NCBI RefSeq assembly: GCF_002101965.1
Contig: NZ_LQQA01000010.1
Span: forward strand, 310,001-374,000
Origin: Mycolicibacterium wolinskyi
Lineage (GTDB): Bacteria > Actinomycetota > Actinomycetes > Mycobacteriales > Mycobacteriaceae
DNA length: 64,000 nt
Direction: 5' to 3'
The notes beneath the pieces were generated by a model. The model saw only the letters and a list, made by a program, of their open reading frames with translations, did not search any database and was not told the origin of the DNA. The position numbers and the translations under genes were made by a program. Positions within the stretch are counted from its first letter, which is position 1. Every line of letters starts with the position of its first letter. Shown in pieces: positions 48,000 through 57,546 of this stretch.

Positions 48000-48626
48000 G
48001 TGAGGGGTATCAACGACAAACAGGCCGAAGCACGGCTGGCCGTATCCCGACATGCCTGTGCCCTGTTCTGGGAACGCGGTGTCGCCGGCACGAGTGGTGA
48101 CGACATCGCCGCCGCCGCAGGGCTTTCCACCCGCACCATCTGGCGCTACTTCCGGACGAAGGAAAGTTGCGTCGAGCCCCTGCTGGCCAAGTCGGCCGAC
48201 CGATTCCTCGCGTCGGCGCGTCGGTGGCCCCACGAGCTCTCCCTGTCCGAACACCTTGCGGCAGACAGCGTTGAACACCCGCTCACGCCGCAGGACATCG
48301 AGGACGAGATCAGCGCAATACGGCTCGCCACGATGACGTCGTCCGAACCCGCCCTGCGCACTTCGTATCTGATGGTTCACGACCGCATGGAGCAGGGACT
48401 CATCCCGGTGATCGCCGACCGGCTGGGTCTCGCGGAAGACGATCTCACGGTGCGCCTGTGCGCGGCGGCCGTTACGGGCGCGTTCCGCGTCGTCGACGAG
48501 GACGTCAGCAAGGCCGTCATCGTCGACGGAAAGAAGGTCAGCCAGTCCGAGGCCCTGGCGCTCATGGACAGGGCCATCCGGGAAGCCACCAATGGTCGAT
48601 TGGGCGGCCCGGTCGAACCCCGATAA
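48000..48626 (+). CDS. TetR family regulator
   Basis: A 208-residue TetR protein: helix-turn-helix ACALFWERGVAGTSGDDIAAAAG followed by LSTRTIWRYFRTKESCVEPLL, and a mostly helical ligand domain (VIADRLGLAEDDLTVRLCAAAVTGAFRVVDED). GTG at 48000 (VRGINDKQAEARLAV) has GGCGGAG directly upstream. The divergent thiolase-like gene and the two palindromes suggest an acyl-CoA- or lipid-responsive autorepressor, which is inference. Confidence 0.84.
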   Translation: MRGINDKQAEARLAVSRHACALFWERGVAGTSGDDIAAAAGLSTRTIWRYFRTKESCVEPLLAKSADRFLASARRWPHELSLSEHLAADSVEHPLTPQDIEDEISAIRLATMTSSEPALRTSYLMVHDRMEQGLIPVIADRLGLAEDDLTVRLCAAAVTGAFRVVDEDVSKAVIVDGKKVSQSEALALMDRAIREATNGRLGGPVEPR

Positions 48627-48706
48627 CACAACTGAATACGCACACAGCGAGTCTCCCGTCGGGAGGCCCGGCGAACGAACTTGCCTTCCAACCAGAAAGG
48701 ACCACC

Positions 48707-50578
48707 ATGGCCCTCCCCGAACTCATCACCGTCGAGGACTTCTTCAGCGCCCCAGAACGCGCGGCCGCCACGATCTCACCGGACGGCACCAAGCTCGCCT
48801 ACCTCGCGCCGTGGCGCAACCGACTCAACGTCTGGGTCCAGGGCATCGACTCCGATGATGCGCCGCGGTGCGTGACCGCCGACGAGACCCGCAGCGTCTA
48901 CATCTACCAGTGGACGCACGATTCGCGGTGGCTGATCTATATGCAGGACAGCGGCGGTGACGAGAACTGGCACGTCTACCGCGTCGACCCCGACAACCCG
49001 GATGCTTCGGCCGTCGATCTGACGCCGTTCCCCGGCGCCAGAGCACAATTCGACCTTCTCAAGGGCCGCCCCGGAAAGGCTGTCGTTCAGATCAACAACC
49101 GCAATCCCGAACTGCTCGACGCCTACGAACTCGACATCGCCACCGGTGAACTCACGCTGCTTGCGGAGAATCCCGGCAACGTCGTCCAGTGGATCAGTGG
49201 GCCCAGCGGGGACCTCTTCACCAACACGCTCACCGCCGACGGCGATGTCGAGATATCGCAATGGGATTCGGCCACAAGCACATTGCGAACCATCAAGGTC
49301 TATGACGGAACCGACTACCCCCTCGGCGTCAATCCCGTCGCCATCACGCCCGACGGCACCGGCATCTGGCTGGGATCCAATGAGGGCACCGACCTGACGC
49401 GGTTGGCCCGCCTCGACGTGGCGACCGGCGAAGAAACCGAGGTGGACAGCCACCCGACGCTCGACCTGGCGTGGACGCTCGGACTTCCGGTCGCGCCGCT
49501 GATCCTGCGCCGACGCACCGGTGAGCTCCTCGGCGTCCGCTACTACGGGGAACGCCAGGTGATTCATGCGCTCGACCCGGATTTCGCTGCGGTACTGGAA
49601 AATCTGACCAAGCTCTCGGACGGCGACCTCACCGGCATGTCCTGCGACGACAGCGAGCAGCGCTGGGTCGTGAGCTTCAATCACGATCGCGATCCCGGGG
49701 CGACCTATTTCTACGACCACTCGACGGGCGAGAGCCGACTGCTGTTCCGGCCCTATCCGAAGCTCGATCCCGAGAATCTGGCACCGATGACCCCGGTGAC
49801 CATCACCGCGCGCGATGGCATGCTGTTGCATTCGTATCTGACGCTGCCAGTCGGTGTCGAACCAGTCGATCTGCCGATGGTTCTACTGGTCCACGGCGGG
49901 CCTTGGGCCCGCGACAGCTGGAGCTTCCAGCCCGATGTCCAGATGCTGGCGAACCGTGGATATGCGGTGCTGCAGGTCAACTTTCGCGGATCGACCGGCT
50001 ACGGCAAGGCATTCACCAAGGCCGCCATCGGTGAGTTCGCGGGCAAGATGCACGACGACCTGATCGACGCCGTCGATTGGGCCGTCAAACAGGGCTACGC
50101 CGATCGCGATCGCGTCGCGATCTTCGGTGGCTCCTACGGCGGATACTCCGCGCTCGTCGGCGTCACCTTCACACCCGACGTGTTCGCCGCGGCCATCGAC
50201 TACGTCGGGATCTCCAGCCTCGCGAACTTCATGCGCACGCTGCCGAATGTCGGTCGGCGATTTCTCGCCACCAACTGGCATCTGTACGTCGGCGACCCGT
50301 CGGACCCCGAGCAGGAAGCCGACATGCTGGCGCGCTCCCCCATCACGCGCGTCGATCAGATCCGCACGCCGCTATTCGTGGTGCAGGGCGCCAACGACTC
50401 TCGCGTCGTCCAAGCCGAGTCGGACAACCTCGTCGAAGCACTCCGCAAGCGAGGCGTCGAGGTGGAGTACATGGTCAAGGAGAACGAGGGACACGGATTC
50501 CTCAATCCCGACAACAACATTGACATGTACCACGCGGTCGAGCGGTTCCTCGCCGAGCACCTGGGCGGTCGCCTTTAA
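48707..50578 (+). CDS. S9 family peptidase (prolyl oligopeptidase/acylaminoacyl-peptidase type)
   Basis: A 623-residue serine peptidase. The N-terminal two thirds form a beta-propeller (ATISPDGTKLAYLAPWRN, WTHDSRWLIYMQDSGGDENWHVYRVDPD, AITPDGTGIWLGSNEG). The C-terminal alpha/beta-hydrolase has VLLVHGGPWARDSW, GYAVLQVNFRGSTGYGKAF, the nucleophile elbow FGGSYGGYSAL, VVQGANDSRVVQAES and ENEGHGF (catalytic Ser, Asp, His). No signal peptide, so cytosolic cleavage of short or N-acylated peptides is likely. ATG at 48707 follows AGAAAGG; the open frame to 48458 is inside the TetR gene. Confidence 0.88.
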   Translation: MALPELITVEDFFSAPERAAATISPDGTKLAYLAPWRNRLNVWVQGIDSDDAPRCVTADETRSVYIYQWTHDSRWLIYMQDSGGDENWHVYRVDPDNPDASAVDLTPFPGARAQFDLLKGRPGKAVVQINNRNPELLDAYELDIATGELTLLAENPGNVVQWISGPSGDLFTNTLTADGDVEISQWDSATSTLRTIKVYDGTDYPLGVNPVAITPDGTGIWLGSNEGTDLTRLARLDVATGEETEVDSHPTLDLAWTLGLPVAPLILRRRTGELLGVRYYGERQVIHALDPDFAAVLENLTKLSDGDLTGMSCDDSEQRWVVSFNHDRDPGATYFYDHSTGESRLLFRPYPKLDPENLAPMTPVTITARDGMLLHSYLTLPVGVEPVDLPMVLLVHGGPWARDSWSFQPDVQMLANRGYAVLQVNFRGSTGYGKAFTKAAIGEFAGKMHDDLIDAVDWAVKQGYADRDRVAIFGGSYGGYSALVGVTFTPDVFAAAIDYVGISSLANFMRTLPNVGRRFLATNWHLYVGDPSDPEQEADMLARSPITRVDQIRTPLFVVQGANDSRVVQAESDNLVEALRKRGVEVEYMVKENEGHGFLNPDNNIDMYHAVERFLAEHLGGRL

Positions 50579-50590
50579 CTGCCGAGCAGC

Positions 50591-50648
50591 CGAGCAGACG
50601 CGTAGGTCCCCGAAATCGGGTGATTTCGGGGACCTTAACGTCTGCTCG
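50591..50648. terminator. Long two-stage hairpin between convergent genes
   Basis: Outer stem CGAGCAGACG (50591-50600) / CGTCTGCTCG (50639-50648) and inner stem AGGTCCCCGAAATC (50604-50617) / GATTTCGGGGACCT (50622-50635) are both perfect, with a 3x3 internal loop and GGGT apex. It separates the S9 peptidase and sucD, and can act on both strands. Confidence 0.8.
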
Positions 50649-50659
50649 CGCAGGGAAAG

Positions 50660-51562
50660 TTACAGCGACTCGAGGATCTCGCGGGCCAGCTTGGCGGTCT
50701 CGGACGGGGTCTTGCCGACCTTCACGCCCGCGGCCTCCAGGGCCTCCTTCTTGGCGGCCGCGGTGCCCGACGAGCCCGACACGATGGCGCCGGCGTGGCC
50801 CATGGTCTTGCCCTCCGGCGCGGTGAAGCCCGCGACGTAGCCGACGACCGGCTTGGAGACGTTGGCCTTGATGTAGTCGGCTGCCCGCTCCTCGGCGTCG
50901 CCGCCGATCTCACCGATCATCACGATGACCTTGGTCTCGGGATCCTTCTCGAACGCCTCGATGGCGTCGATGTGGGTGGTGCCGATGACCGGGTCGCCGC
51001 CGATGCCGATGGCGGTCGAGAAGCCGAAATCGCGCAGCTCGTACATCATCTGGTAGGTCAGCGTGCCGGACTTCGACACCAGGCCGATCGGGCCCTTGCC
51101 GGTGATGTTGTTGGGCGTGATGCCGACCAGCGACTCGCCGGGCGTGATGATGCCCGGGCAGTTGGGGCCGATGATGCGGGTCTTCTGACCCTTCTCGACG
51201 TTATAGGCCCACGCATAAGCGGTGTCCTGCACCGGGATTCCCTCGGTGATGACGACCAGCAGCGGGATCTCGGCGTCGATGGCCTCGATGATCGCGTCCT
51301 TCGAGAAGGCAGGCGGCACAAAGGCGATCGACACGTCGGCGCCGGTCTCCTTCATGGCCTCGGCGACCGAGCCGAAGACCGGCAGCTCGATGTCGTTGCC
51401 GTCCTTGTCTTTGTGCGACACCTTGGTGCCGGCCTTGCGCGCGTTGACGCCGCCGACCACCTGGGTGCCGGCCTTCAGCATCAGCGCGGTGTGCTTGGTG
51501 CCCTCACCGCCGGTGATGCCCTGGACGATGACCTTGGAATCCTTGTTCAGGAAGATAGACAT
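50660..51562 (-). CDS. sucD: Succinyl-CoA synthetase alpha subunit
   Basis: A 300-residue Suc[25 protein letters not shown] start with CoA-binding Rossmann region, [36 protein letters not shown] and [21 protein letters not shown] with the phosphorylated His. It couples succinyl-CoA to succinate conversion with nucleotide phosphorylation in the TCA cycle. ATG at 51562, 14 bases after the sucC stop; sucCD operon. Confidence 0.96.
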   Translation of the reverse strand: MSIFLNKDSKVIVQGITGGEGTKHTALMLKAGTQVVGGVNARKAGTKVSHKDKDGNDIELPVFGSVAEAMKETGADVSIAFVPPAFSKDAIIEAIDAEIPLLVVITEGIPVQDTAYAWAYNVEKGQKTRIIGPNCPGIITPGESLVGITPNNITGKGPIGLVSKSGTLTYQMMYELRDFGFSTAIGIGGDPVIGTTHIDAIEAFEKDPETKVIVMIGEIGGDAEERAADYIKANVSKPVVGYVAGFTAPEGKTMGHAGAIVSGSSGTAAAKKEALEAAGVKVGKTPSETAKLAREILESL

Positions 51563-51576
51563 TCTCGTTGGCTCCC

Positions 51577-52740
<1,164 letters not shown>

Positions 52741-52875
52741 TTGCTTCCTAATTAGGCGGTGTCTGTCTGCTTGGCCTCGAACGCGCGTCGAAGCCGCCCG
52801 GTCCGGTACCTCTCTGACGGGCCCGGACGCACTTTATCCACCGAAGAGTGAGGCTTAGGCACCGCCTACCACTCA

Positions 52876-52891
52876 TGTGGCAGATCTCACC
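52876..52891. promoter_or_regulatory. Weak CRP-like site
   Basis: TGTGG-CAGATC-TCACC has two symmetric mismatches to the mycobacterial CRP consensus TGTGA-N6-TCACA. It lies 26 bases (centre to centre) from a better match at 52902-52917. Confidence 0.4.
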
Positions 52892-52901
52892 GGGGTCCGC
52901 T

Positions 52902-52917
52902 GGTGATACAGATCACA
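52902..52917. promoter_or_regulatory. CRP-like site between sucC and the M23 peptidase gene
   Basis: GGTGA-TACAGA-TCACA has one mismatch to TGTGA-N6-TCACA. I recall Rv0950c and sucC among predicted CRP (Rv3676) targets in M. tuberculosis, which fits. Confidence 0.6.
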
Positions 52918-53021
52918 TTCCGGCGCGGAATAGTCGCATAAGTTGCCACCATCATTGGGATTTGGTTAACGTGCCTCTGGTCCAGATAACGTTCAGGTCA
53001 CGTCGAGAAGGATCTTCCAGG

Positions 53022-54131
53022 TTGCCGCAGCATCGTTCTTCCGCGTCTCCCAAGGGAGTACCGACGAACGCACGGCACCGCACCATCCCTTCGCCCGACG
53101 AACTCGACGCTGCCGAAGTCACCGACATCATCCCGTTCAACGAGTTCGGCAAGCTCACTGATCTGGAGTTTCATTCTTCGAGCGCCTTCGATCGGGAATC
53201 GCGCGTCATCCACGCACCCGAGCTCGACGACTTGCACGACACGGACGATCTCGTCCCGGTCCGGCTCGCCGTTCCGTCGCAGTTCCGTCCCGATGTCGGC
53301 AAGGAGCGCAGCTCCGCTTCCTCGCGCGGAGCGCGAAATTCCACGTACGCGTACCGCGACAGCCACACCGACGTCAGCGACGGCGTCGCCGCGACGGACA
53401 TCATCGACATGGCCGGGCGCCGCGGCGCGCACCGCAAGGAGAGCACCGGCGCCGTCAAGAGCCGTCTGATGATCGCGGCCATGGCCGCGGGCGCCACCGC
53501 GGCGGGTGCGTACTCGTTCGGCAACGGCACCGAGGCCCAGGCCGCCGACGACACCGTGATGGCGAGCGGACAGACCCGGGTGAACGGCGCCGCCGTCACC
53601 GGTTCCGTCGACGGCATGCAGATCGTGTCCGTGGCCTCGAACACGGACTCGTCGGTGCACGCCGAGGAGATCACCAAGGCCGCCGCGTTCGCACAGGAGC
53701 GCGCCGAGCGCGAGGCCCGGCTCGCCCGCCCGCTGTTCGCGATGCCCACGAAGGGTGTGTGGACGTCCGGCTTCGGCTACCGCTGGGGTGTTCTGCACGG
53801 CGGCATCGACATCGCCAACTCGATCGGCACCCCCATCTACGCCGCCTCCGACGGCGTCGTGATCGACGTCGGCCCGACGGCCGGTTACGGCGCCTGGGTC
53901 AAGATCCGGCACTCGGACGGCACCGTCACGCTCTACGGCCACATCAACACGTGGCTCGTCAGTGTCGGCGAGCGCGTCATGGCCGGCGACCAGATCGCCA
54001 CCATGGGCAACCGCGGTAATTCGACTGGCCCGCACCTGCACTTCGAGGTCATGCTCAACGGGTCGGACCGCATCGACCCGACGAGTTGGCTGGCCAAACG
54101 TGGTCTCAGCGTCGGCGGCTATGTTGGCTGA
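53022..54131 (+). CDS. Membrane-anchored M23 (LytM-type) peptidase (Rv0950c-like)
   Basis: A ~369-residue protein: ~145-residue hydrophilic, probably cytoplasmic N terminus with two TDII motifs (Thr34, Thr125), a transmembrane segment (about 147-165), and a C-terminal M23 domain with SGFGYRWGVLHGGIDIANSIGTP (His259, Asp263 metal ligands), YGHINTWLV and GPHLHFEVM (His338, His340). M23 peptidases cut peptidoglycan cross-bridges or act as activators. TTG at 53022 with AGAAGGA upstream is the best start; GTG at 53055 is an alternative. It overlaps nothing, but the next gene begins directly at its stop. Confidence 0.83.
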   Translation: MPQHRSSASPKGVPTNARHRTIPSPDELDAAEVTDIIPFNEFGKLTDLEFHSSSAFDRESRVIHAPELDDLHDTDDLVPVRLAVPSQFRPDVGKERSSASSRGARNSTYAYRDSHTDVSDGVAATDIIDMAGRRGAHRKESTGAVKSRLMIAAMAAGATAAGAYSFGNGTEAQAADDTVMASGQTRVNGAAVTGSVDGMQIVSVASNTDSSVHAEEITKAAAFAQERAEREARLARPLFAMPTKGVWTSGFGYRWGVLHGGIDIANSIGTPIYAASDGVVIDVGPTAGYGAWVKIRHSDGTVTLYGHINTWLVSVGERVMAGDQIATMGNRGNSTGPHLHFEVMLNGSDRIDPTSWLAKRGLSVGGYVG

Positions 54132-54866
54132 GTGAGCCATCCAGGTCCTTCCGACGCCGATTCTCCCGACCAGGACGACCACACCCGCATCCTCCGCCGC
54201 CAGCCCGAGGGATTCCCTTCCGGTCCGGTTTCGAAACCTTTGCCAAGTTCCGACGACCCGAAAACGAGCATCATTCGGCGTCATCCCACGGGCGCCATTC
54301 CGACCGCCGCCGACGCGGAGCCTCAGACGAGCCTGATCGGCGATCCCGCCGGCGGTGAGGCACAGACCGGTCTCATCGGTCCACCGGCCGTCAGCGACGC
54401 CCAGACGGGCCTTATCGGCCGCCCCGCCGACGACGCACGGACCGGCTACATCCCGCGTGCTCGGCCGATCGCGATCCCGCGGACGTCAGCGAACACCAAC
54501 CCCCGGTCGGCCGTAGCGGCCTCGGTTGTCAGCATCCTCAGCGGGTGGGCGACCGGTGTCATCGCCACCGACCTCATCGCCGGCTGGTGGCGCACCGACG
54601 CATTGTTCTGTGTCGCCATCGGATTTCTCGCCGCGATCTCAGCCGCAGCAACCATCGGCGGGCTCATCGCATTGTTGCTGCGCCGCAGGATGGGTCGGCT
54701 GCTGATCGTCGTCGGCGCGATCATCGGGCTGCTCATCTTCGGCAGCCTGTTCATCGCGGGTGCCAAGTTTCATCCGGTCGTCTACGCGATGCCGATCCTG
54801 CCGGCGGCCAGCATCGGCCTCACCTTGCTGCCCTCCACGGGCCGCTGGGCGGGGTCGCGGAACTAG
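54132..54866 (+). CDS. Membrane protein with seven Thr-x-x-Ile/Leu repeats
   Basis: A 244-residue protein of no family I recognise. The N-terminal ~115 residues are hydrophilic with seven T-x-x-[IL] motifs at Thr18, 45, 53, 66, 79, 92 and 104; the last four recur every 12-13 residues (QTSLIG, QTGLIG, QTGLIG, RTGYIP). Three or four transmembrane helices follow (about 125-150, 155-180, 185-207, 212-232). GTG at 54132 immediately follows the M23 stop, so the two are probably co-translated. TxxI/L fits Ser/Thr-kinase and FHA-domain recognition, suggesting a phosphorylation-controlled scaffold for the adjacent peptidase; this is inference. Confidence 0.75.
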   Translation: MSHPGPSDADSPDQDDHTRILRRQPEGFPSGPVSKPLPSSDDPKTSIIRRHPTGAIPTAADAEPQTSLIGDPAGGEAQTGLIGPPAVSDAQTGLIGRPADDARTGYIPRARPIAIPRTSANTNPRSAVAASVVSILSGWATGVIATDLIAGWWRTDALFCVAIGFLAAISAAATIGGLIALLLRRRMGRLLIVVGAIIGLLIFGSLFIAGAKFHPVVYAMPILPAASIGLTLLPSTGRWAGSRN

Positions 54867-55001
54867 CGTCGGCATCGCTGCCCGGGTTCACAGCTTCCGG
54901 TCAGCCTGATCCAAACCGTCGACCCGAATTCGGGCGCAGGCGTCTACTGGGGCGGATTCGCGTGTGTTCACGCCATGACACCCCTCCGGAGGCCCGCTCC
55001 C

Positions 55002-55961
55002 ATGTTCAGCCGCATATTGCGCATCGTGTTCGTATTGGCAATGGCCGCAACAGCTGTCGCGTGCTCTGGCAACGACAGCGGTTCCGCCGGGTACACCCTG
55101 CGGATCGGGGCCACGTCGGTCACGGGAACCCCGGCCGGATCCCTGGGATGGGGCGATCGCGAAGGCATCCTCGCCGAACAGCTCAAGGCCGCGGGCGTCG
55201 ACAAGATCGAGTACTCGTTCTTCCAGTCCGGCAGTGACGTGGTCTCGGCACTGTTCGCCGGCGCGATCGACGTCGCCGCGGTCGGCGACAACCCGGCGCT
55301 TCGCGCCCGCAGCAGGGACGCGAAAGTAGTTCTGCTGTCCCTTGATTCGATCAACGGCGACGCCTGGATCGTCGGCGCGAAGGGCGGGCCGACCGATATC
55401 CAGGGGCTGGTCGACAAATCCGTCACCGCGCCGCAAGGCACGATCCGCGACCGGGCCGCGCGCCAACTCATCGACACCGCGGGCTTGACGGGCAAGATCC
55501 AGGTGCGTGACGTGCCGACGCCCGAATCCATCGCCGGGCTGAGTTCCGGACAGATCGACGCGACCGTGGTCACCGGCGCCAGCGCAATAGAGCTGCAATC
55601 CAAGGGCTTTCCCGTCATTGACAGCCTGTCGCGGCACGGGTTCGGCAGCACCGGGACGAACATCACCCTGACGTCGTTCACCGATCAGCACCCCGAATTC
55701 GCCGGCGCTTGGCAGCAAGCCGTCACCGCGGTCAACCGCGACATCAACGAGAACTTCGACGACTATCTCGCCTGGGTTGCCGAAACCGACGGCACCGAAC
55801 TCGAATTCGTGCAGAAGTCGACGCGCGCCGAGGAGTTCAACACCGAGCCGTTCCCCGAGGTGGGGCTGAACCAGCTGGAGGCGGCCTACAACTTCCTCAA
55901 CGCCGACGGCTCGTTCGACAACGAGTACTCCGTGCGCGAGTGGGCGGGTGCGAAATCATGA
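55002..55961 (+). CDS. ABC transporter substrate-binding lipoprotein (sulfonate/taurine type)
   Basis: A 319-residue solute-binding protein. Signal MFSRILRIVFVLAMAATAVA and lipobox Cys (TAVAC). The mature part resembles SsuA/TauA: YTLRIGATSVTGTPAGSLGW, VSALFAGAIDVAAVGDNPALRARS, LVDKSVTAPQGTIRDRAARQL and PESIAGLSSGQIDATVV. ATG at 55002 is favoured by GGAGG nine bases upstream; ATG at 54975 is in frame but lacks a site. The stop overlaps the permease ATG (ATGA). Ligand unknown; sulfonate, sulfonate ester or similar by family. Confidence 0.84.
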   Translation: MFSRILRIVFVLAMAATAVACSGNDSGSAGYTLRIGATSVTGTPAGSLGWGDREGILAEQLKAAGVDKIEYSFFQSGSDVVSALFAGAIDVAAVGDNPALRARSRDAKVVLLSLDSINGDAWIVGAKGGPTDIQGLVDKSVTAPQGTIRDRAARQLIDTAGLTGKIQVRDVPTPESIAGLSSGQIDATVVTGASAIELQSKGFPVIDSLSRHGFGSTGTNITLTSFTDQHPEFAGAWQQAVTAVNRDINENFDDYLAWVAETDGTELEFVQKSTRAEEFNTEPFPEVGLNQLEAAYNFLNADGSFDNEYSVREWAGAKS

Positions 55962-56812
55962 CGCTCGCCCCTGAGGTCACCGCGGCGCCGAAGCCCGAAC
56001 TGATCGAGGTCGTCTCCGGACGACACGGCCGAAAAGGGCTGTGGTCGCGCATTCCCCGGCCGGTCCGCCGGCTGCTGGGCCCCGTGCTGATCCTCGCGGC
56101 ATGGGCCATCGGATCGGTCACCGCACTGCTCGACCCCGACCTGTTTCCGCCGCCGAGCGAGGTGGCGACCACCGCGTGGCGGCTGCTCGTCGACGGCCAA
56201 CTCGCGACGCATGTCGGCGCATCGGCGACACGGGTGCTCACCGGGACCGTCCTTGGCATCGTGATCGGCGTGTTGCTCGCCGTCGTCGCGGGGCTCACCC
56301 GCACCGGCGAGGATCTGCTCGACTGGACCATGCAGATCCTCAAGGCCGTACCGAATTTCGCGCTCACACCGCTTCTCATCATCTGGATGGGCATCGGCGA
56401 GGGTCCCAAGATCGTGCTCATCACCACGGGCGTCGCCATCGCGATCTACATCAACACCTATTCCGGGATCCGCGGCGTCGACCGTCAACTGGTGGAGATG
56501 GCACAAACTCTCGAGGCTCCGCGGCGCACGCTGATCACGCAGGTGATCCTGCCCGGTGCGATGCCGAATTTCCTTGTCGGGCTACGTCTCGGGCTGTCCA
56601 GTGCGTGGCTGAGCCTGATCTTCGCCGAGATGATCAACACCACCGAAGGCATCGGGTTCCTGATGTCGCGCGCCCAGACGAATCTGCAGTTCGACGTCTC
56701 CCTGCTGGTGATCGTCATCTACGCGGTCGCGGGCCTGCTCTCCTACACCCTCGTACGCGTTCTCGAACGGCTGCTGTTGTCCTGGCGCAACGGCTTTGAC
56801 GGCGTCTCATGA
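55958..56812 (+). CDS. ABC transporter permease (SsuC/TauC type)
   Basis: A 284-residue membrane protein with six helices: LLGPVLILAAWAIGSVTAL near the start, VLGIVIGVLLAVVAGL, then the EAA-loop region (EMAQTLEAPRRTLITQVILPGAMPNFLVGLRLGLSSAW) and VSLLVIVIYAVAGLLSYTLV. It forms the translocation pore with the ATPase encoded next. ATG at 55958 overlaps the previous stop, and its own stop overlaps the following ATG. Confidence 0.88.
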   Translation: MTLAPEVTAAPKPELIEVVSGRHGRKGLWSRIPRPVRRLLGPVLILAAWAIGSVTALLDPDLFPPPSEVATTAWRLLVDGQLATHVGASATRVLTGTVLGIVIGVLLAVVAGLTRTGEDLLDWTMQILKAVPNFALTPLLIIWMGIGEGPKIVLITTGVAIAIYINTYSGIRGVDRQLVEMAQTLEAPRRTLITQVILPGAMPNFLVGLRLGLSSAWLSLIFAEMINTTEGIGFLMSRAQTNLQFDVSLLVIVIYAVAGLLSYTLVRVLERLLLSWRNGFDGVS

Positions 56813-57546
56813 GTTCGCCGGTCGTCAAGGTCAGCGGGCTTCACCGGGCATTTGGGCCCCAGCAGGTACTGTGCGATCTCGACTTGCACATCGACGACGG
56901 CGAGTTCGTCGCGATGCTGGGCCGCTCGGGGTCCGGCAAGAGCACGCTGCTTCGGGTGCTGGCCGGGCTCGACGATCAGGTCACCGGGTCGGTGGTGGTG
57001 CCGCGGTCACGAGCCGTCGTGTTCCAGAACCCGCGGCTGCTGCCATGGCGGCGCGCCCTGGCCAACGTCACGTTCGCACTACCCGATGCCGGCCCCGATG
57101 CGCCCAGCCGTACGGACCGCGGCCGGGCCGCGCTGGACGAGGTCGGTCTGGCAGACAAGGTCAAGGCGTGGCCGCTGTCACTGTCCGGCGGTGAGGCCCA
57201 ACGGGTTTCGCTGGCCCGGGCACTGGTCCGTGAACCAGACCTGCTACTGCTCGACGAACCGTTCGGCGCGTTGGACGCACTCACACGGCTCAAGATGTAC
57301 CGGTTGCTGCACGAGCTGTGGGCACGCCGGCACATGGCGGTACTGCACGTCACTCACGATGTCGATGAGGCCATCCTGCTCGCCGACCGTGTCGTGGTGC
57401 TCTCCGAAGGCCACGTGTCGCTGGACCGGCAGGTCGAGTTGCCGTTCCCGCGTAGTCGTGGCGACGCGGGCTTCGACGAGCTGCGTCGCGTCCTGCTGGC
57501 CGAACTCGGGGTTCGCGAGGAGGTCGGCCATGACCGGAGTCGATGA
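56809..57546 (+). CDS. ABC transporter ATPase (SsuB/TauB type)
   Basis: A 245-residue ATP-binding subunit: Walker A GRSGSGKSTLL, Q-loop VVFQNPRLLPWRRALANV, signature LSGGEAQRVSLARAL, Walker B LLLLDEPFGALDALTR and switch His in HVTHDVDEAILLADR. It energises the importer. ATG at 56809 overlaps the permease stop; the next gene starts 17 bases before this one ends. Confidence 0.9.
   Translation: MSSPVVKVSGLHRAFGPQQVLCDLDLHIDDGEFVAMLGRSGSGKSTLLRVLAGLDDQVTGSVVVPRSRAVVFQNPRLLPWRRALANVTFALPDAGPDAPSRTDRGRAALDEVGLADKVKAWPLSLSGGEAQRVSLARALVREPDLLLLDEPFGALDALTRLKMYRLLHELWARRHMAVLHVTHDVDEAILLADRVVVLSEGHVSLDRQVELPFPRSRGDAGFDELRRVLLAELGVREEVGHDRSR

Noticed and set aside
54867..55001. Riboswitch before the ABC operon
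   Set aside because: I looked for SAM- or other sulfur-related riboswitch features in this 135-base stretch and could not support any.
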